DNA of 64,000 bases from Planctomycetaceae bacterium (lineage in GTDB: Bacteria; Planctomycetota; Planctomycetia; Pirellulales; Thermoguttaceae). Within the stretch, counting starts at the first letter, position 1. Each line of letters begins with the position of its first letter. Location of the stretch: NCBI GenBank assembly GCA_012719125.1, contig JAAYAY010000237.1, positions 1-64,000 on the forward strand. Reading direction: 5' to 3'. A program made the position numbers and the translations under genes. This document shows positions 1-11,100 of this stretch, in pieces. Under the pieces are notes generated by a model, which made no database searches, was not told the origin of the DNA, and was given only the letters and a program-made list of their open reading frames with translations.

Positions 1-279
1 GGTCCGTTGGACGATATCGACGATTTCGCCGTCGGGGAACGTGACGTTCACGCTGAGCCAAGGTGCCGGCATCACCACGTGGGCGTGTGTTCCATTGGCA
101 AACACGTAGTGTTGCGAGCCCGTGTGATTGCGGCAAGCGCCTCCGTCGAACCAGAAGTCGAAGTCTCCGGCCAGATCGCCGTCAAGGGGCTGGGACCGAC
201 GGTTGTGAGGGGCAGCAATCATGGTCAGGACTTCGGCGACCCGTTGTTCATCGATTCGATTCAAGAATGCTTGCGACAT
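1..279 (-). CDS. Hypothetical protein, N-terminal part only (runs off left edge)
   Basis: An open frame on the minus strand begins with ATG at 279 and stays open to the window edge, giving the first 93 residues. An in-frame ATG at 318 could add 13 residues; neither start has a strong ribosome-binding site. The protein starts MSQAFLNRIDEQRVAEVL and later contains a run of aromatic and His residues (NHTGSQHYVF, then THAHVVMPAPWLSVNVTFPDG). There is no signal peptide or membrane segment. I do not recognise the family. Coding is supported by the balanced amino-acid composition and high third-position GC on this strand. The gene on the opposite strand of the same DNA looks like a shadow. Confidence 0.5.
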   Translation of the reverse strand, partial: MSQAFLNRIDEQRVAEVLTMIAAPHNRRSQPLDGDLAGDFDFWFDGGACRNHTGSQHYVFANGTHAHVVMPAPWLSVNVTFPDGEIVDIVQRT

Positions 280-339
280 GTTCGTGTCCCCGCTGGAGTT
301 GCAGATGCGTTCCGGCATGGTGAGACGTCTTTTCCGTGA

Positions 340-668
340 AGGGTGAGCCGTCGGACAAGCCTGGACGGTCTGTCGGCTGTGGGAGCGTGTACCGCCACGG
401 TCGCACAGCCCATCCCGATCGTTCCATAGTACTCCTCGGGCGTTGACGGCCTCTGGGGGGCTATGGACGGCGGGCGCAACCTGGCCGCCAACGCAGCGGC
501 GCGCCGGAATTGACTTGGTTGCAACCGCCTCCGCTCGCTACCGCATATTACGCAGCATAACAAATAAGAGCTTGTATTGCTGGGGATGGTGACAAAAAGG
601 CGGACTCCTGGGTAAAACATTGAGGCGTTTACACAATGCTTCAATGCCCTACCACAGGAGTCCTGGCG
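340..668. other. Intergenic region with a short inverted repeat
   Basis: No convincing gene is seen here. The stretch is more AT-rich than its surroundings around 540-620. A 9-bp inverted repeat, GGACTCCTG at 602-610 and CAGGAGTCC at 655-663, sits immediately before the degenerate transposase reading frame that starts at 669, so it may be part of the left end of the decayed element or a hairpin in its leader. Confidence 0.4.
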
Positions 669-936
669 ATGATTATTGAGGTGGAAGATCGTTTTCGCAG
701 GTGCTCGGGGGGCTGCAACGTGCAGCGGCGCGGGGCGAGGCCGTGCATGCCGTGGAAGAAATGGCCTGGAGCGGGCTGATCGAAACCGGTCGCCAGATGA
801 TTGCCGCATACATCGCGCAACAAGAGGAAGACCTGCCTCGGCCAGAAGTGATTGAGCACGAGGGGAAGCCGCTTCACCGCTTGCCAGCACGACGTACACG
901 TTCGTATGTTTCGGCGTTTGGCCTAACGCCCAGGTG
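669..936 (+). pseudogene. ISKra4-family transposase remnant, frameshifted and truncated
   Basis: Translation from ATG 669 gives MIIEVEDRF, then the frame breaks near 699; the continuing frame from 701 reads VLGGLQRAAARGEAVHAVEE, then SGLIETGRQMIAAYIAQQEE and finally RLPARRTRSYVSAFG, stopping at about 936. This order (helical N-terminus, a glycine-rotated GRQ helix, then a RLPxxRxRxYVSxFG segment) matches the N-terminal region of ISKra4-family DDE transposases as I know them. About 90 of the usual 350 or more residues remain and there is no catalytic domain, so the element is dead. No matching right end was found. Family assignment rests on motif memory only. Confidence 0.6.
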
Positions 937-1252
937 ACAGGCCACGTCTTACCCCACAGCAAGTCTGGCAATCGCGAACACAAATCGACTATACTGAACG
1001 GGACAATTCCACCAGGTTGTGGAACGGGCCCTTGAGGACCAACGGCAGAATCGCGAAGACTGTGGAGAGGAGCAACCACCAGCGGCCACCCTACTGGCGG
1101 CCGAATACCGTCGAGCTGTCCGCCAGGCTCTCGTTGAGCTTGGCATGTTAACCACCCACTGGAGACCGATTACTCTACCGATTAGGCCGCGAAAACCGGC
1201 AAAGATTTCGTGAGGGGCACATTAACGAGGAGAACGAAGAGAGAGCCAAGGG
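937..1252. other. Unassigned sequence after the transposase remnant
   Basis: A short plus-strand frame at 1019-1213 would encode about 64 residues with a helical stretch (LLAAEYRRAVRQALVELGML), but it has no obvious ribosome-binding site or relative that I recognise. It may be debris of the same insertion event. The next real gene begins at 1253. Confidence 0.25.
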
Positions 1253-2323
1253 ATGGCAAGACTCGCCCGCAAGTTGAAAGAGGACGTGGCAGCAATTGCC
1301 TTGCCGGATGGGCGAGTTGTCGGTTCGTCCGGACATGCGAAGGCTCGCCGGTACTTGCTCGCCCGTATGGAGAGACTGGGACTTGAGCCGTTCCAGGGCA
1401 ACGGCTTGGAGCTCACGTATTCGTGGGACGGCGAAGACTTCTCCAACCTGGTCGGCGTGGTGCCGGGCGCTTCGCCTTCGGCCAGCCCCGTCCTCCTCGG
1501 TGCTCATTACGACAGCGTGATCCCGGCCCCCTGCGCCGACGACAACGCAGCCGCGGTGGCGATTGCACTGGCCGCCGCCGAAATCCTCGGCAGGAGGAAG
1601 CTGCGGCGAGATGTGGTGATCGCCGTCTTCGACGCCGAGGAACCCCGCCATTTCCTGCAACCGTCCATGGGCAGTATCCGCTTCTACGAAGATCATGGAC
1701 GGGTGCGGGGAATCCACGCGGCGTTGATCATGGACATGATGGGGCACGATGTGGTTGTGCCGGCCGAAATGCTTGACTTCGTCCCCTGGCTTGGCCGCTT
1801 GGGCCAGATCCTCCTGCCACGGATCGGAAAAGAAGACGTGGTGGTCCCGGGCGTGCGCGACTTGTTCTTCATGACCGGGGCGGAAAGTCATCCCGCTTTG
1901 GCGAGCGTGATCGATTCGGTACGGGTACCCAGACGCCTCCGCCTGATCGCGGCACTGAATGAGTACGTGGGCGATATGAGCGACCATGGCGTATTCCGCA
2001 CCCATGGCGTTCCATACCTCTTCTTCTCCTGCGGGCGCTGGCGGCATTATCACGTGAAGACCGACACCCCGGACATACTGAACTACGCCAAGATGGCACG
2101 GATGACGCGATATCTGGTGGCGATCACCGAGGCCCTTGCCGCCGCGGAGTTGGCACCGCACTTTGGCGGTCCCGTCGATACGATCCAATTCGAGATCCGC
2201 CGAATCCGGAAGGCCTGTGGCCCGGCACTGCCCTATGTGCTCAAATTGCTGGGAGTGGAGAAGCTCGAAACACGAGAGGATATTTCGACGCTTGCAGAAC
2301 GGCTGATGAGGATGGGACTCTGA
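1253..2323 (+). CDS. M28-family zinc metallopeptidase
   Basis: The 356-residue protein carries the metal-binding signature of M28 aminopeptidases: H85 in GAHYDSV, D97 in ADDNAA, E128/E129 in FDAEE, D160 in MDMMGHD and H266 in YHVKTDTPD. These are the five ligands expected for the co-catalytic pair of zinc ions plus the catalytic glutamate. No signal peptide precedes the domain, so it probably acts in the cytoplasm, releasing N-terminal residues from peptides. The preceding GAGGAGAACGAAGAG stretch includes a plausible ribosome-binding site, though it is set back. The gene stands alone, with an exported sialidase-like gene following. The peptide substrate cannot be inferred. Confidence 0.85.
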   Translation: MARLARKLKEDVAAIALPDGRVVGSSGHAKARRYLLARMERLGLEPFQGNGLELTYSWDGEDFSNLVGVVPGASPSASPVLLGAHYDSVIPAPCADDNAAAVAIALAAAEILGRRKLRRDVVIAVFDAEEPRHFLQPSMGSIRFYEDHGRVRGIHAALIMDMMGHDVVVPAEMLDFVPWLGRLGQILLPRIGKEDVVVPGVRDLFFMTGAESHPALASVIDSVRVPRRLRLIAALNEYVGDMSDHGVFRTHGVPYLFFSCGRWRHYHVKTDTPDILNYAKMARMTRYLVAITEALAAAELAPHFGGPVDTIQFEIRRIRKACGPALPYVLKLLGVEKLETREDISTLAERLMRMGL

Positions 2324-2389
2324 ACCCACGTGGTGCGGAGTCGTGTCCGCTGGACTTGCGGCGAGTACCGCCAAGGGGAGATGAGGACG

Positions 2390-3625
2390 ATGACGTATCG
2401 ATGGTTGTACTGTCTGGCTGTGTCCGGTTCGATTGTGTTGACCTCGGGAAGTGTTCTTTTCGGTGAGGAGCCAAGGCCTCTCGGCTTCACCGTCAAACTC
2501 GAAGTCGTCCGACAGGCGCTCACGCCCGAGTTTTGCTGGTTTCATCCGCGGGCGGCAGCCAATCCGGGATTGGGAAAAGACGGCAAGCCGGCCGTGGTGA
2601 TGACGCTCCAGAAGCATCTCAAGGTGTCGGACTACTACTCGGGAATGTGGACGATGCGCACCGACGATCTGGGAGCCTCATGGACCGGGCCGACGGAGAT
2701 TCCTGAACTGGGGTGGGTTCGAGGCGGCAGCGGCGTCGTGGTGGCCGTTGCCGACGTCACCCCCGGCTGGCATGCGGCAACCGGACGCCTCCTGGCGATC
2801 GGATGCAGCGTGCGCTACAGCCCCCAGGGCCGGCAGCTTGCCGACACGAAGCGGCCCAGCCAAACCGCCTACGCCGTCCACGACCCGAAGGCCGGAACCT
2901 GGTCCCCCTGGCAGACCCTCGACATGCCGCCCGACGAGAAGTTCAACTTCGCCCGAAACGGCTGCTCTCAATGGATTGTGGAATCCGACGGGACGGTCCT
3001 TGTGCCCATCTACTTCGCCAAGTCGGCCGGCGTGCCGGCCTCCGTGACCGTGGTGCGGTGTCGATTCGACGGAAAGAGGCTGACCTACCTGAAACACGGA
3101 ACGGAGTTGTCGCTGAACGTGCAGCGAGGGTTGTGCGAACCATCGCTGGTGAAGTTCGGGGAACGATATTACATGACCATCCGGAACGATGTGAAAGGGT
3201 ATGTGGCCGTCAGCGACGACGGGCTGCACTTCGGGCCCATCCGGCCGTGGGCCTTCGACGACGGCGGAGAGTTGGGCAGCTACAACACGCAGCAGCACTG
3301 GCTCGTTCACAGCGAAGGCCTGTTCCTCGCCTACACGCGGCGCGGCGCCAATAACGACCACATTGCCCGCCACCGTGCGCCGCTGTTCCTCGCCCAGGTC
3401 GATCCTGAGAGACTCTGCGTGCTGCGTTCGACGGAGAAAGTCCTTATCCCCGAACGGGGCGCCCAGATGGGGAATTTCGGCGCGGCGACGATCAGCGAGA
3501 GCGAATCGTGGGTGACCGCATCGGAGTACATGGCCGACGACAAGCCGAACCCCCGCGGCGCCGACGGAAGCACGTTTGTGGCGCGGGTGATCTGGTCGCG
3601 CCCGAACTTGCTGGCAGAAAGGTGA
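2390..3625 (+). CDS. Exported sialidase-like (BNR-type beta-propeller) protein
   Basis: Starting at ATG 2390 gives 411 residues with a clear signal peptide (MTYRWLYCLAVSGSIVLTSG, cleavage near residue 25). GGGGAG at 2375-2380 is 9 nt upstream and supports this start over ATG 2381. The mature part contains Asp-box-like elements (DLGASWTGP near residue 70, VAVSDDGLHFG later) and repeated Trp/Gly strands typical of a six-bladed sialidase fold. Planctomycetes carry many such exo-alpha-sialidase-like proteins, most without a proven substrate. Catalytic Arg-triad residues cannot be assigned by eye. It ends 4 nt before the convergent BatA-like gene, so transcription of the two operons converges here. 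Confidence 0.7.
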   Translation: MTYRWLYCLAVSGSIVLTSGSVLFGEEPRPLGFTVKLEVVRQALTPEFCWFHPRAAANPGLGKDGKPAVVMTLQKHLKVSDYYSGMWTMRTDDLGASWTGPTEIPELGWVRGGSGVVVAVADVTPGWHAATGRLLAIGCSVRYSPQGRQLADTKRPSQTAYAVHDPKAGTWSPWQTLDMPPDEKFNFARNGCSQWIVESDGTVLVPIYFAKSAGVPASVTVVRCRFDGKRLTYLKHGTELSLNVQRGLCEPSLVKFGERYYMTIRNDVKGYVAVSDDGLHFGPIRPWAFDDGGELGSYNTQQHWLVHSEGLFLAYTRRGANNDHIARHRAPLFLAQVDPERLCVLRSTEKVLIPERGAQMGNFGAATISESESWVTASEYMADDKPNPRGADGSTFVARVIWSRPNLLAER

Positions 3626-3629
3626 CTAC

Positions 3630-5699
3630 CTACACATACACCCGCCGGTGATAAACCCACCACTCGAACAGCAGCAGCAGGAAGCCGGCCAGGAGGATGT
3701 ACTTCCACCATTCTCGCCGGGCGGGTTCCCAGTTTGAGGTCCGGCCTTTGACCGGCACGTGTCCCAACTGGATTTCCTGACGCACGCCGATATCGCTCTC
3801 CCCCTGGTCGAACAGATTGACGGAGAAGTAGTCGATCGGCTTGCCGCCGGCTTGGACCTCGTAGATTCCCAACTCCTCCGTGTTGCCGTACTTGCCGCGT
3901 CCCAGCCGGTCGACGGGCACGCTCTCCCGATCGCCGCTCGGCGTGTGGATGTCCAGCGGCTTCTCGGGCTCGGGGCCCTGCAGGGCGACTTGCCCGCCGG
4001 GGCGGGCGGAGAGGGCATCGAGCCCGCCGCGGCCGCCGCCGAAGTACTGGAGCAGGTTGAGCATAAACACGGGGAAGCTGGAACGGCCGTGCCAATTGGT
4101 GACCGCCGTGACCCGCTTGATGCCGTCGTCGCCGGCCTTCTCCTCGTTGAACGGAAAAGCGAGCACCAGATCCTCAAAACCCTCGCGGGGGGCGATGACC
4201 AGCATCGGGCCGGCCTGTGATTCGACGAGCACACTTCCACCGGCTGGCACCTTGATCGGGGCGGCCTCGGCAATCAGCACGTTGTCCATGGCGATCCACT
4301 GGGTGAGCGGGTGCGACGAATCGATGTCGATGATCCTGGGCCCGGCGGCTCGTTCGCCTGCTTGCCAGATTTCGATTCGGCGCGGTTCTTCCCCCTCCTT
4401 TTCGGCGGCCAGTTCGATGGCCGTTACCGGCATGGCACCGATGAAGAAGGTGTTCGCCTGCGGCATCCGTTTGGGCCGGCAGCGATCGTAGAGGATCAGG
4501 TCATAGGCCCCCACGGCCTCTCGTTCGTAATACTCGTTCTTCTCGTCCTGGAGCACATCGGGCGTCTCGATCGTCACGTTTGCCAGCTTCGTGGCCAGGC
4601 CCGTGCTCAACGCAAACTGTAACGGTTCGCAGCCCGACGTGATCAGCAGGACATTGGCCGGCCGGCCTTTACGGGCCACGGTCCAGGCCTGGTTGTCCGC
4701 AGGGAGCTGATCCTTCATGGCGACTCCTTCGGCAGTGAAGAAATCGGCCTGGGTGATCACAAGCTGCAGTTTGCCCGTCTCCAGTTCTCCCAGGTCGCGT
4801 TCGAAGCCCTGGGCCTCGCCGGGACCGATCTGGAACCTGGCGGAGTCGATCATGGCGTCGTCGAGCAGCAGGTCCACGGCCACGGCAGCCTCGGCCTTGC
4901 TGTGGTTTTCCAATCGGGCGAAGGCCTGAAGCTGCTCGGGCCGCGATTCGTTGCGGCGGACGTTGAAGACGGCGATCCCCACGTTGGTCGCGTCGTCGGT
5001 TCCGATCGGCATGTAGACCGGCTCGAGATTGCCCAGGGCGATGCTCGGTTCCGGAAACTTGCCGTCGCTGAAGATGTAGAGGGTGGCCGGCTTGGCTTCG
5101 GCCACCTGGACGTCGGTCGCGTCGCTGGCGCTGCGGCCCGGATTGGCCAGCCCGGAGGCGACCTTCAGCGCCTCCGACAGCGACGTCGATCGCGAGGTCG
5201 GCTTGATTTCGTCCACGCTGTGCAGCAAGGCCCGCTTGTTCTCGGTGAACATCTGCTCGACCTTGGGGATGTCGGAGAAACTCACGACCATGGCCACGTC
5301 GCCCGGCTGCATGAGCTCGATCGCCTCGCGGGCCGATCGTTTGGCGTTCTCCAGACGGGACCCTTCCAGATCCGTCGATTGCATGCTGGCCGAGTTGTCG
5401 ATCAGGAAGATGAATCGGTTGCCCAGGAGTTTTGCGCCCTTCATTCCCGGCCGGAGCACGGCCAGCATGACCAGCAGCACGAGCAGGAGTTGCAGGAACA
5501 GCAGCAAGTTGCGGCGCAACCGCTGCCAGATCGTATTGACGTGCAGATCCTCGATCGACTTGTGCCAGAGATAGGTGCTGGGCACCTCCAACGGACGCCG
5601 TTTGAGCTTGAGAAAATAGAGCGCAATGATGGCCGGCGGAACCGCCGCCAGGATCAACCATTGCCACCACGAGAGCATGTTCATCAGACTAGGCAACAT
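3630..5699 (-). CDS. BatA-like membrane protein with VWA domain
   Basis: The 689-residue protein has two N-terminal membrane helices (about residues 12-30 and 65-83) framing the basic linker typical of the BatA/aerotolerance N-terminal domain. A von Willebrand A domain follows with the MIDAS start DNSAS at 101-105, then a long beta-rich region and a final membrane helix near the C-terminus (ILLAGFLLLLFEWWVYHRR). The ATG overlaps the stop of the upstream DUF58 gene as TGATG, so the two are translationally coupled. With MoxR and DUF58 this forms the classic MoxR-DUF58-VWA set, thought to work as an ATPase chaperone plus membrane-anchored metal-binding adaptors at the envelope. It is the last gene of the operon. 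Confidence 0.88.
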   Translation of the reverse strand: MLPSLMNMLSWWQWLILAAVPPAIIALYFLKLKRRPLEVPSTYLWHKSIEDLHVNTIWQRLRRNLLLFLQLLLVLLVMLAVLRPGMKGAKLLGNRFIFLIDNSASMQSTDLEGSRLENAKRSAREAIELMQPGDVAMVVSFSDIPKVEQMFTENKRALLHSVDEIKPTSRSTSLSEALKVASGLANPGRSASDATDVQVAEAKPATLYIFSDGKFPEPSIALGNLEPVYMPIGTDDATNVGIAVFNVRRNESRPEQLQAFARLENHSKAEAAVAVDLLLDDAMIDSARFQIGPGEAQGFERDLGELETGKLQLVITQADFFTAEGVAMKDQLPADNQAWTVARKGRPANVLLITSGCEPLQFALSTGLATKLANVTIETPDVLQDEKNEYYEREAVGAYDLILYDRCRPKRMPQANTFFIGAMPVTAIELAAEKEGEEPRRIEIWQAGERAAGPRIIDIDSSHPLTQWIAMDNVLIAEAAPIKVPAGGSVLVESQAGPMLVIAPREGFEDLVLAFPFNEEKAGDDGIKRVTAVTNWHGRSSFPVFMLNLLQYFGGGRGGLDALSARPGGQVALQGPEPEKPLDIHTPSGDRESVPVDRLGRGKYGNTEELGIYEVQAGGKPIDYFSVNLFDQGESDIGVRQEIQLGHVPVKGRTSNWEPARREWWKYILLAGFLLLLFEWWVYHRRVYV

Positions 5700-6592
5700 C
5701 AGCGCACCAATCCCCGCTGCCGCAGATAACCGCTGATCAACCGATCGACGGGCACGTCGTTTCTGGCCGGGAAGTAGAGGATTCCTCGCCGATTACAGAA
5801 ATCGCGAGCCTGTTCGATGAAGGCGCTCAACGTCTGCTTGTAGCGGCGGAGCAGCGGCGCGGTGACGGTCACCTCCGCCACGTCGCCGTCCTCGCAGTCG
5901 ACCAGTTGCAGATCGCCTTGCACCTCGGGCTCGAATTCCTCGACCGATAACAGGTGAATCAGGTAGATGTCGAAATCCTGGGCCAGCAGATACCGCAATG
6001 CCTGCTCGTAACCCGTCTTGTCCATCAGATCGCTGATCAGGACCAGGATCCCTTTACCCGAGTTGCGAACGCAGAAACTCTTGGCAGCATCGGCGAGGGT
6101 GAACTGCTCGTTTGGCTCCAGGCCCTGGAGGTACTCCAGCATTCGCCAGAGTTGATGCCTGCCGCGCAGGGCAGGGGCCGGGTTACTCGCCGATTCGCCC
6201 ATCGACAGAACCTTGACCCGGTCGCCGCGCACCAGCCCGATGAACCCCAGGGCGGCCGCCAGTTGCCTCGCGTAGCGGAACTTGGTCGGTTCGCCGAAAT
6301 CCATCGAAGGGCTCGAATCGATCAGGGCGTAGAAGTGGAGATCCTCCTCCTCCATGAACATCTTGAGAAACAGCCGATCCAGCCGGGCGTAGGTGTTCCA
6401 GTCGATGAACCGCAGATCGTCGCCGGGCACGTAGTTGCGGAAATCGGCGAATTCGACGCTCTGCCCCTTGCGCCGGCTGCGCCGTTCGCCTTTCATCCGC
6501 CCGCGAAAGATCTTCCGGCTCACCAGCTCCATGCGTTCGAGCTTGGCCAGCAGATCGGGGCTCAGGAGTTCACCGTTGCTGTTAGTTGCCAT
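5699..6592 (-). CDS. DUF58 domain protein
   Basis: The 297-residue protein contains the DUF58 signature at residues 47-78 (VEFADFRNYVPGDDLRFIDW followed by NTYARLDRL), then a VWA-like fold with a MIDAS-like DSSPS at 92-96 and an ISDLMD strand further on. There are no membrane helices. Its ATG (6592) directly abuts the TAG stop of the MoxR gene, and its own stop overlaps the start of the BatA-like gene. This arrangement is the conserved MoxR-DUF58-Bat unit. DUF58 proteins are assumed to be partners or substrates of the MoxR ATPase; the biochemical role is unknown. Confidence 0.9.
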   Translation of the reverse strand: MATNSNGELLSPDLLAKLERMELVSRKIFRGRMKGERRSRRKGQSVEFADFRNYVPGDDLRFIDWNTYARLDRLFLKMFMEEEDLHFYALIDSSPSMDFGEPTKFRYARQLAAALGFIGLVRGDRVKVLSMGESASNPAPALRGRHQLWRMLEYLQGLEPNEQFTLADAAKSFCVRNSGKGILVLISDLMDKTGYEQALRYLLAQDFDIYLIHLLSVEEFEPEVQGDLQLVDCEDGDVAEVTVTAPLLRRYKQTLSAFIEQARDFCNRRGILYFPARNDVPVDRLISGYLRQRGLVR

Positions 6593-7597
<1,005 letters not shown>

Positions 7598-7642
7598 AAG
7601 CGGGTCTCGTTGTCTTCAGGCGATTAGCGGTGGTTGGTTTCC

Positions 7643-8131
7643 AAATCCGAAATACGAAGCTCGAAATACGAAACAAATTCAAAGTGCCAAATCGAAATGT
7701 CTTAGATGGCCTTCTCCGACTTCTTTAGAATTGCGCCGAAAATGCACATCAGTTCCGTGCTCTCCTGGATGAGCTTGTCGCGCTGCCCTTCAAGTAACCT
7801 ATCGTCCGCGGTGTCCAGCAACCGCAACCAGTATCGTGTTTCTTTGGACTCCTTCCGCGAAATCCGAATTCGCATGCGGAAGTCCTTCTTGCTCAGCGCC
7901 TCATTCGCTTCAATGTAGTTTGCTCCAACTGAGCCGGAGGAACGCACGACCTGTCTGACGTCTTCGCTGTTGCATATTGTGCGCGGCAGGCGTTTCACAA
8001 ACGTACGAACATCTCTGGCGAACTCAAAGGTTCGTTCCTCCAGATCGTACTGCTTGTTCCGGACTGTTTCGGTCATTAGTACTTTCCTGTTTCATATTTG
8101 TTTCGTATTTCGATATTCGGATTTCGTATTT
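7643..8131. mobile_element. Putative small cassette: four-helix-bundle gene between 35-bp inverted repeats
   Basis: The two arms, 7643-7677 and 8097-8131, are reverse complements at 31 of 35 positions; the shared core is TCGAAATACGAAACAAA. They flank only the four-helix-bundle gene (7702-8076) and lie inside the MoxR operon, between the VWA gene (stop at 8136) and moxR (start at 7597). The segment is noticeably more AT-rich than the surrounding genes. In RNA the arms would pair and present the gene in a large loop, the same layout as 23S rRNA intervening sequences that encode this protein family. Mobility is my inference; no target duplication was found. Confidence 0.55.
7702..8076 (-). CDS. 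Four-helix-bundle protein (23S rRNA intervening-sequence type)
   Basis: The 124-residue protein starts MTETVRNKQYDLEERTFEFA and has the family hallmarks: FxxxVRxFxxxLP, then SSGSVGANYIEANEALSKKDF in the middle (a variant of the usual SxGSIxANIAEG segment), and a KESKETRYWLRLL helix. Family members are about 115-125 residues long and form pentamers of four-helix bundles; they occur in rRNA intervening sequences, as stand-alone chromosomal genes, and as the Avd accessory protein of diversity-generating retroelements. No reverse transcriptase or variable repeat is near this copy. The first codon follows the 8097-8131 arm of the flanking inverted repeat by 20 bases. Its cellular function here is unknown. 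Confidence 0.85.
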   Translation of the reverse strand: MTETVRNKQYDLEERTFEFARDVRTFVKRLPRTICNSEDVRQVVRSSGSVGANYIEANEALSKKDFRMRIRISRKESKETRYWLRLLDTADDRLLEGQRDKLIQESTELMCIFGAILKKSEKAI

Positions 8132-8135
8132 CCCT

Positions 8136-11100
8136 CTACTGTGGTCCCTTGTCCTTCCAGGCCTTCTTCTTCGCCTTCAGCAGCCTGGACGTGTAGGTTT
8201 CTTCTTCCGGCTTGTCTTGCTCGGCGAGGCTGGGGGCCTGACCCGTCGTCTCCAGCGATTCGGGCGGCGGGGCGGCCAGATCGATAGGTTGGTCGCCGGT
8301 GATCGGCTGAGTCGCCTCGAAGCGAGACGTCGCTCGAAGCTGGTCGACCTGGCCTGCCACCTCGGCCTTGCGGCTTCGCAGCCGGTCGATCGTTTCGACC
8401 TGGCTGACCACCTGCTCGCGTCCGAACAGCCTGGCAGCGATCCGGCCGGCAAGCACGGGCACCCAGGCAAAATTCACCTGCACGCGGCGGACGAACACAT
8501 CGAGGAACAACAGCCATGCGGCCAGCAGGACCACCAGGAACCAGATATCCTGGCTGCTGAAAGCCTTGGCCAGATCGTGGCGGAACGTGTCGTATTCCAG
8601 CAGCGGCTTCAGTTCCGCAAACTCGTCGATCGGGGGCAGCAGTCTGCCCGGCTTTCCGCCCTTCGGCTCCAGGACGGGCAACTGGCCGAGCAGGGCCTCG
8701 TTGGTCTCGCGACTGCGGAACTCGTCGCTGTAGGGCACGTTGATGCCCGTCTGCAACGGGGCCATCCCGGGGCCGGGACTCAGGACGATGAAGTAGCTTC
8801 CGGCGTCGCGTCCGGCGAAAGAGCCTTGATAGCGTCCCGGGGCGGTCTGCTGCATCTTCAACTCGACCGGCTCCAGGTTGGGGCCGACGACGGTGCCCGT
8901 CATGGCGAGGAAGTTGTAGAAGTCGTCGTTCTTGTCGAGCGCATTGACCACGACCTCAATCTGCCCGTCCCTCTCTTCCGTGGAAATGCTGAACTTGCCT
9001 TCGTCGCCCAGAGGCCGCATGGACCAGATGATCATCTGGGTGAAGAACTTGTCGTAGTTCTCCCAACCGGTCCACTGCGTCGCGTAGCGAGCTCCCACGT
9101 CGGTCGTATAGGCGACCGCGCGGCCCAAACCGTAGGTCCAACTCGCCAGAATCGTCCGATTTCGCTCGGTCCCCGGCAGAGGCGAAACCAGCGAGACCTC
9201 GACCAAGGGGTTCTCCTTCTTGGTCGTCATCACGTAGCCGGTGATGGGCGGGAAAGGGCCGTCGATCCCGCGAATCATCTCGTGGGGGAACCGCGTCTCC
9301 GGCACGACTCCGGCGGCATTTTCGTAGATCAGCGGCTGGGCGACGCGTCGGGCCTCGCGCTGGAAGATCTTCGGCAAGGCATTGGGGCTCTTGACCGCGT
9401 AGTACTTCCCGCCGGTCTCCTTGGCCAGATCTCTCAACGTTCCGCTTCCGGCCGGACCGTGCGTGCCGACCGCCACGGTCGAGACCGTCACGTTCAGATC
9501 CTTGATCGCCCTGACCGACGCTGCGCTCGGCGGGGTGGGGTCGCCGTCGCTGATGACGATCATGTGCTTGACGGCGGCGTCCGGCAGGCCGGCGAAGCCC
9601 TGCTGGGCGAGACGCATGGCGGGGTCGAATTGGGGCATGTCGCCGGGGTCCATCCGGCCGAGGCGGCCGAGCATGATGCTGCGATTGGGCCCCACCGTGG
9701 CCATTCCGGGATTCCAGAGCCACTTGGTGCTCGCCATGTTGTCGTAGTGGAGCACGCCGCAGTAGTCCTGGGGACCGAGGGCCTTGAGGGCCTCTTCGGC
9801 GATTTTCTTCTGCCAGAAGTTGCCTTGAGCCATCTCCGAGGCGTGCATCATCATCACCAGGGCCCCGCGCGGCACTACCTTGGCGGCCTTGATCTGGAAA
9901 TCGACGGGCATGGCCTTTTCCAGCGACGTATTCGTCCAGCCGCCGGCCCCGAAACCGTTCGGCGCGCCCATCATCACCAGCCCGGCCCCCAATTGCTGGG
10001 TGTTCCTGACCAGCATCTCGATCTGGGCGTCGGTGAAGGCCTCGCGCGGCACGTTGGCCAGCACCACCGTATCGAACTGCTGGAGTTGATCGAGGCCCGT
10101 GAACGTCAGGTCGCCGCTGCGAACGTCGACTTCGATGTTCTGCCGCTTCAGGGCCTGCACCATCCGATCGAACTCGCCCGGACTCTCGCTATCCTCGATC
10201 AACAGCACCTGCCCCTTGCCGCGAATGTAGCTGAACGACGTGGCCGCGTTGTTCTGCCGCATGGCGTCGTCTTCGGGGTTCTCGGGCAGGAACTTCGCTT
10301 CGTACCTGTGGAAACCGGCGTCGTCCACTTCCTGGCGGACGGAGAACACCTGCTTGCCCGGCGCCAACGCGACTTTGTCTTCGCTGACGACGTCGTCTCC
10401 GCGGCGGATCACGAGCGTTCCACTCACGACGCCGTCGTCTTCGGGAGTCGCCTCGGTGAGATTGGTCAACACAACCCGCAAGTCGAAGGGATGGCCCTTG
10501 CGGACGTTGCCGGGGACGGCCACTCGGTCCAGAATGACTTCACCCCGCCGATCGTACCGGATCGGCACCACGTCGATTCCCACGCCGTCGCTCGCCACGT
10601 GCTGGGCTTGCTTGAGAGCGTCGCCCAGGTTCTCGTTGCCGTCGCTCACGACGACGATCCGTTTGGCCGCGTCCTCGGGAAACGAGGCCTGTGCCAAGCG
10701 TATGGCTGCGGAGAGGTTGGTGAATTCCTGGTCGATGAGGCTCTCGATCAACGGCGTCAACTGCACGTCGTCGTTGAACGGCGGGACCTCGATGGCCGCC
10801 TCGCGGCCGAAGACGATCACCCCCGCCCGATCGTCGTCCCGGCGGTGCTTGCGGATCTCGTCGTTGACGTACTCCATCATCGCCCGGCGGTGTTCGACCG
10901 GAATGCTCATCGACTGGTCGAGCAGGTAGATGACTGTGAGGCGATTGCTGATCCGCACCATCTGAACGTCGGCCAAAGCGGCAATGAAGGCCAGGAGAAT
11001 CGCAGTGCGCAGCGACAACGCCAGAAACCGGCGGAGGCGGCCCAGTGGCGCCAGCCCACGGTAGCTGAACCACCACAGTACCGGGATCACCAGCAACAGC

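Noticed and set aside
1175-2617. Minus-strand frame of about 480 codons across the M28 gene
   Set aside because: The plus-strand M28 protein has the full set of metal ligands; the antisense product is His-rich shadow.
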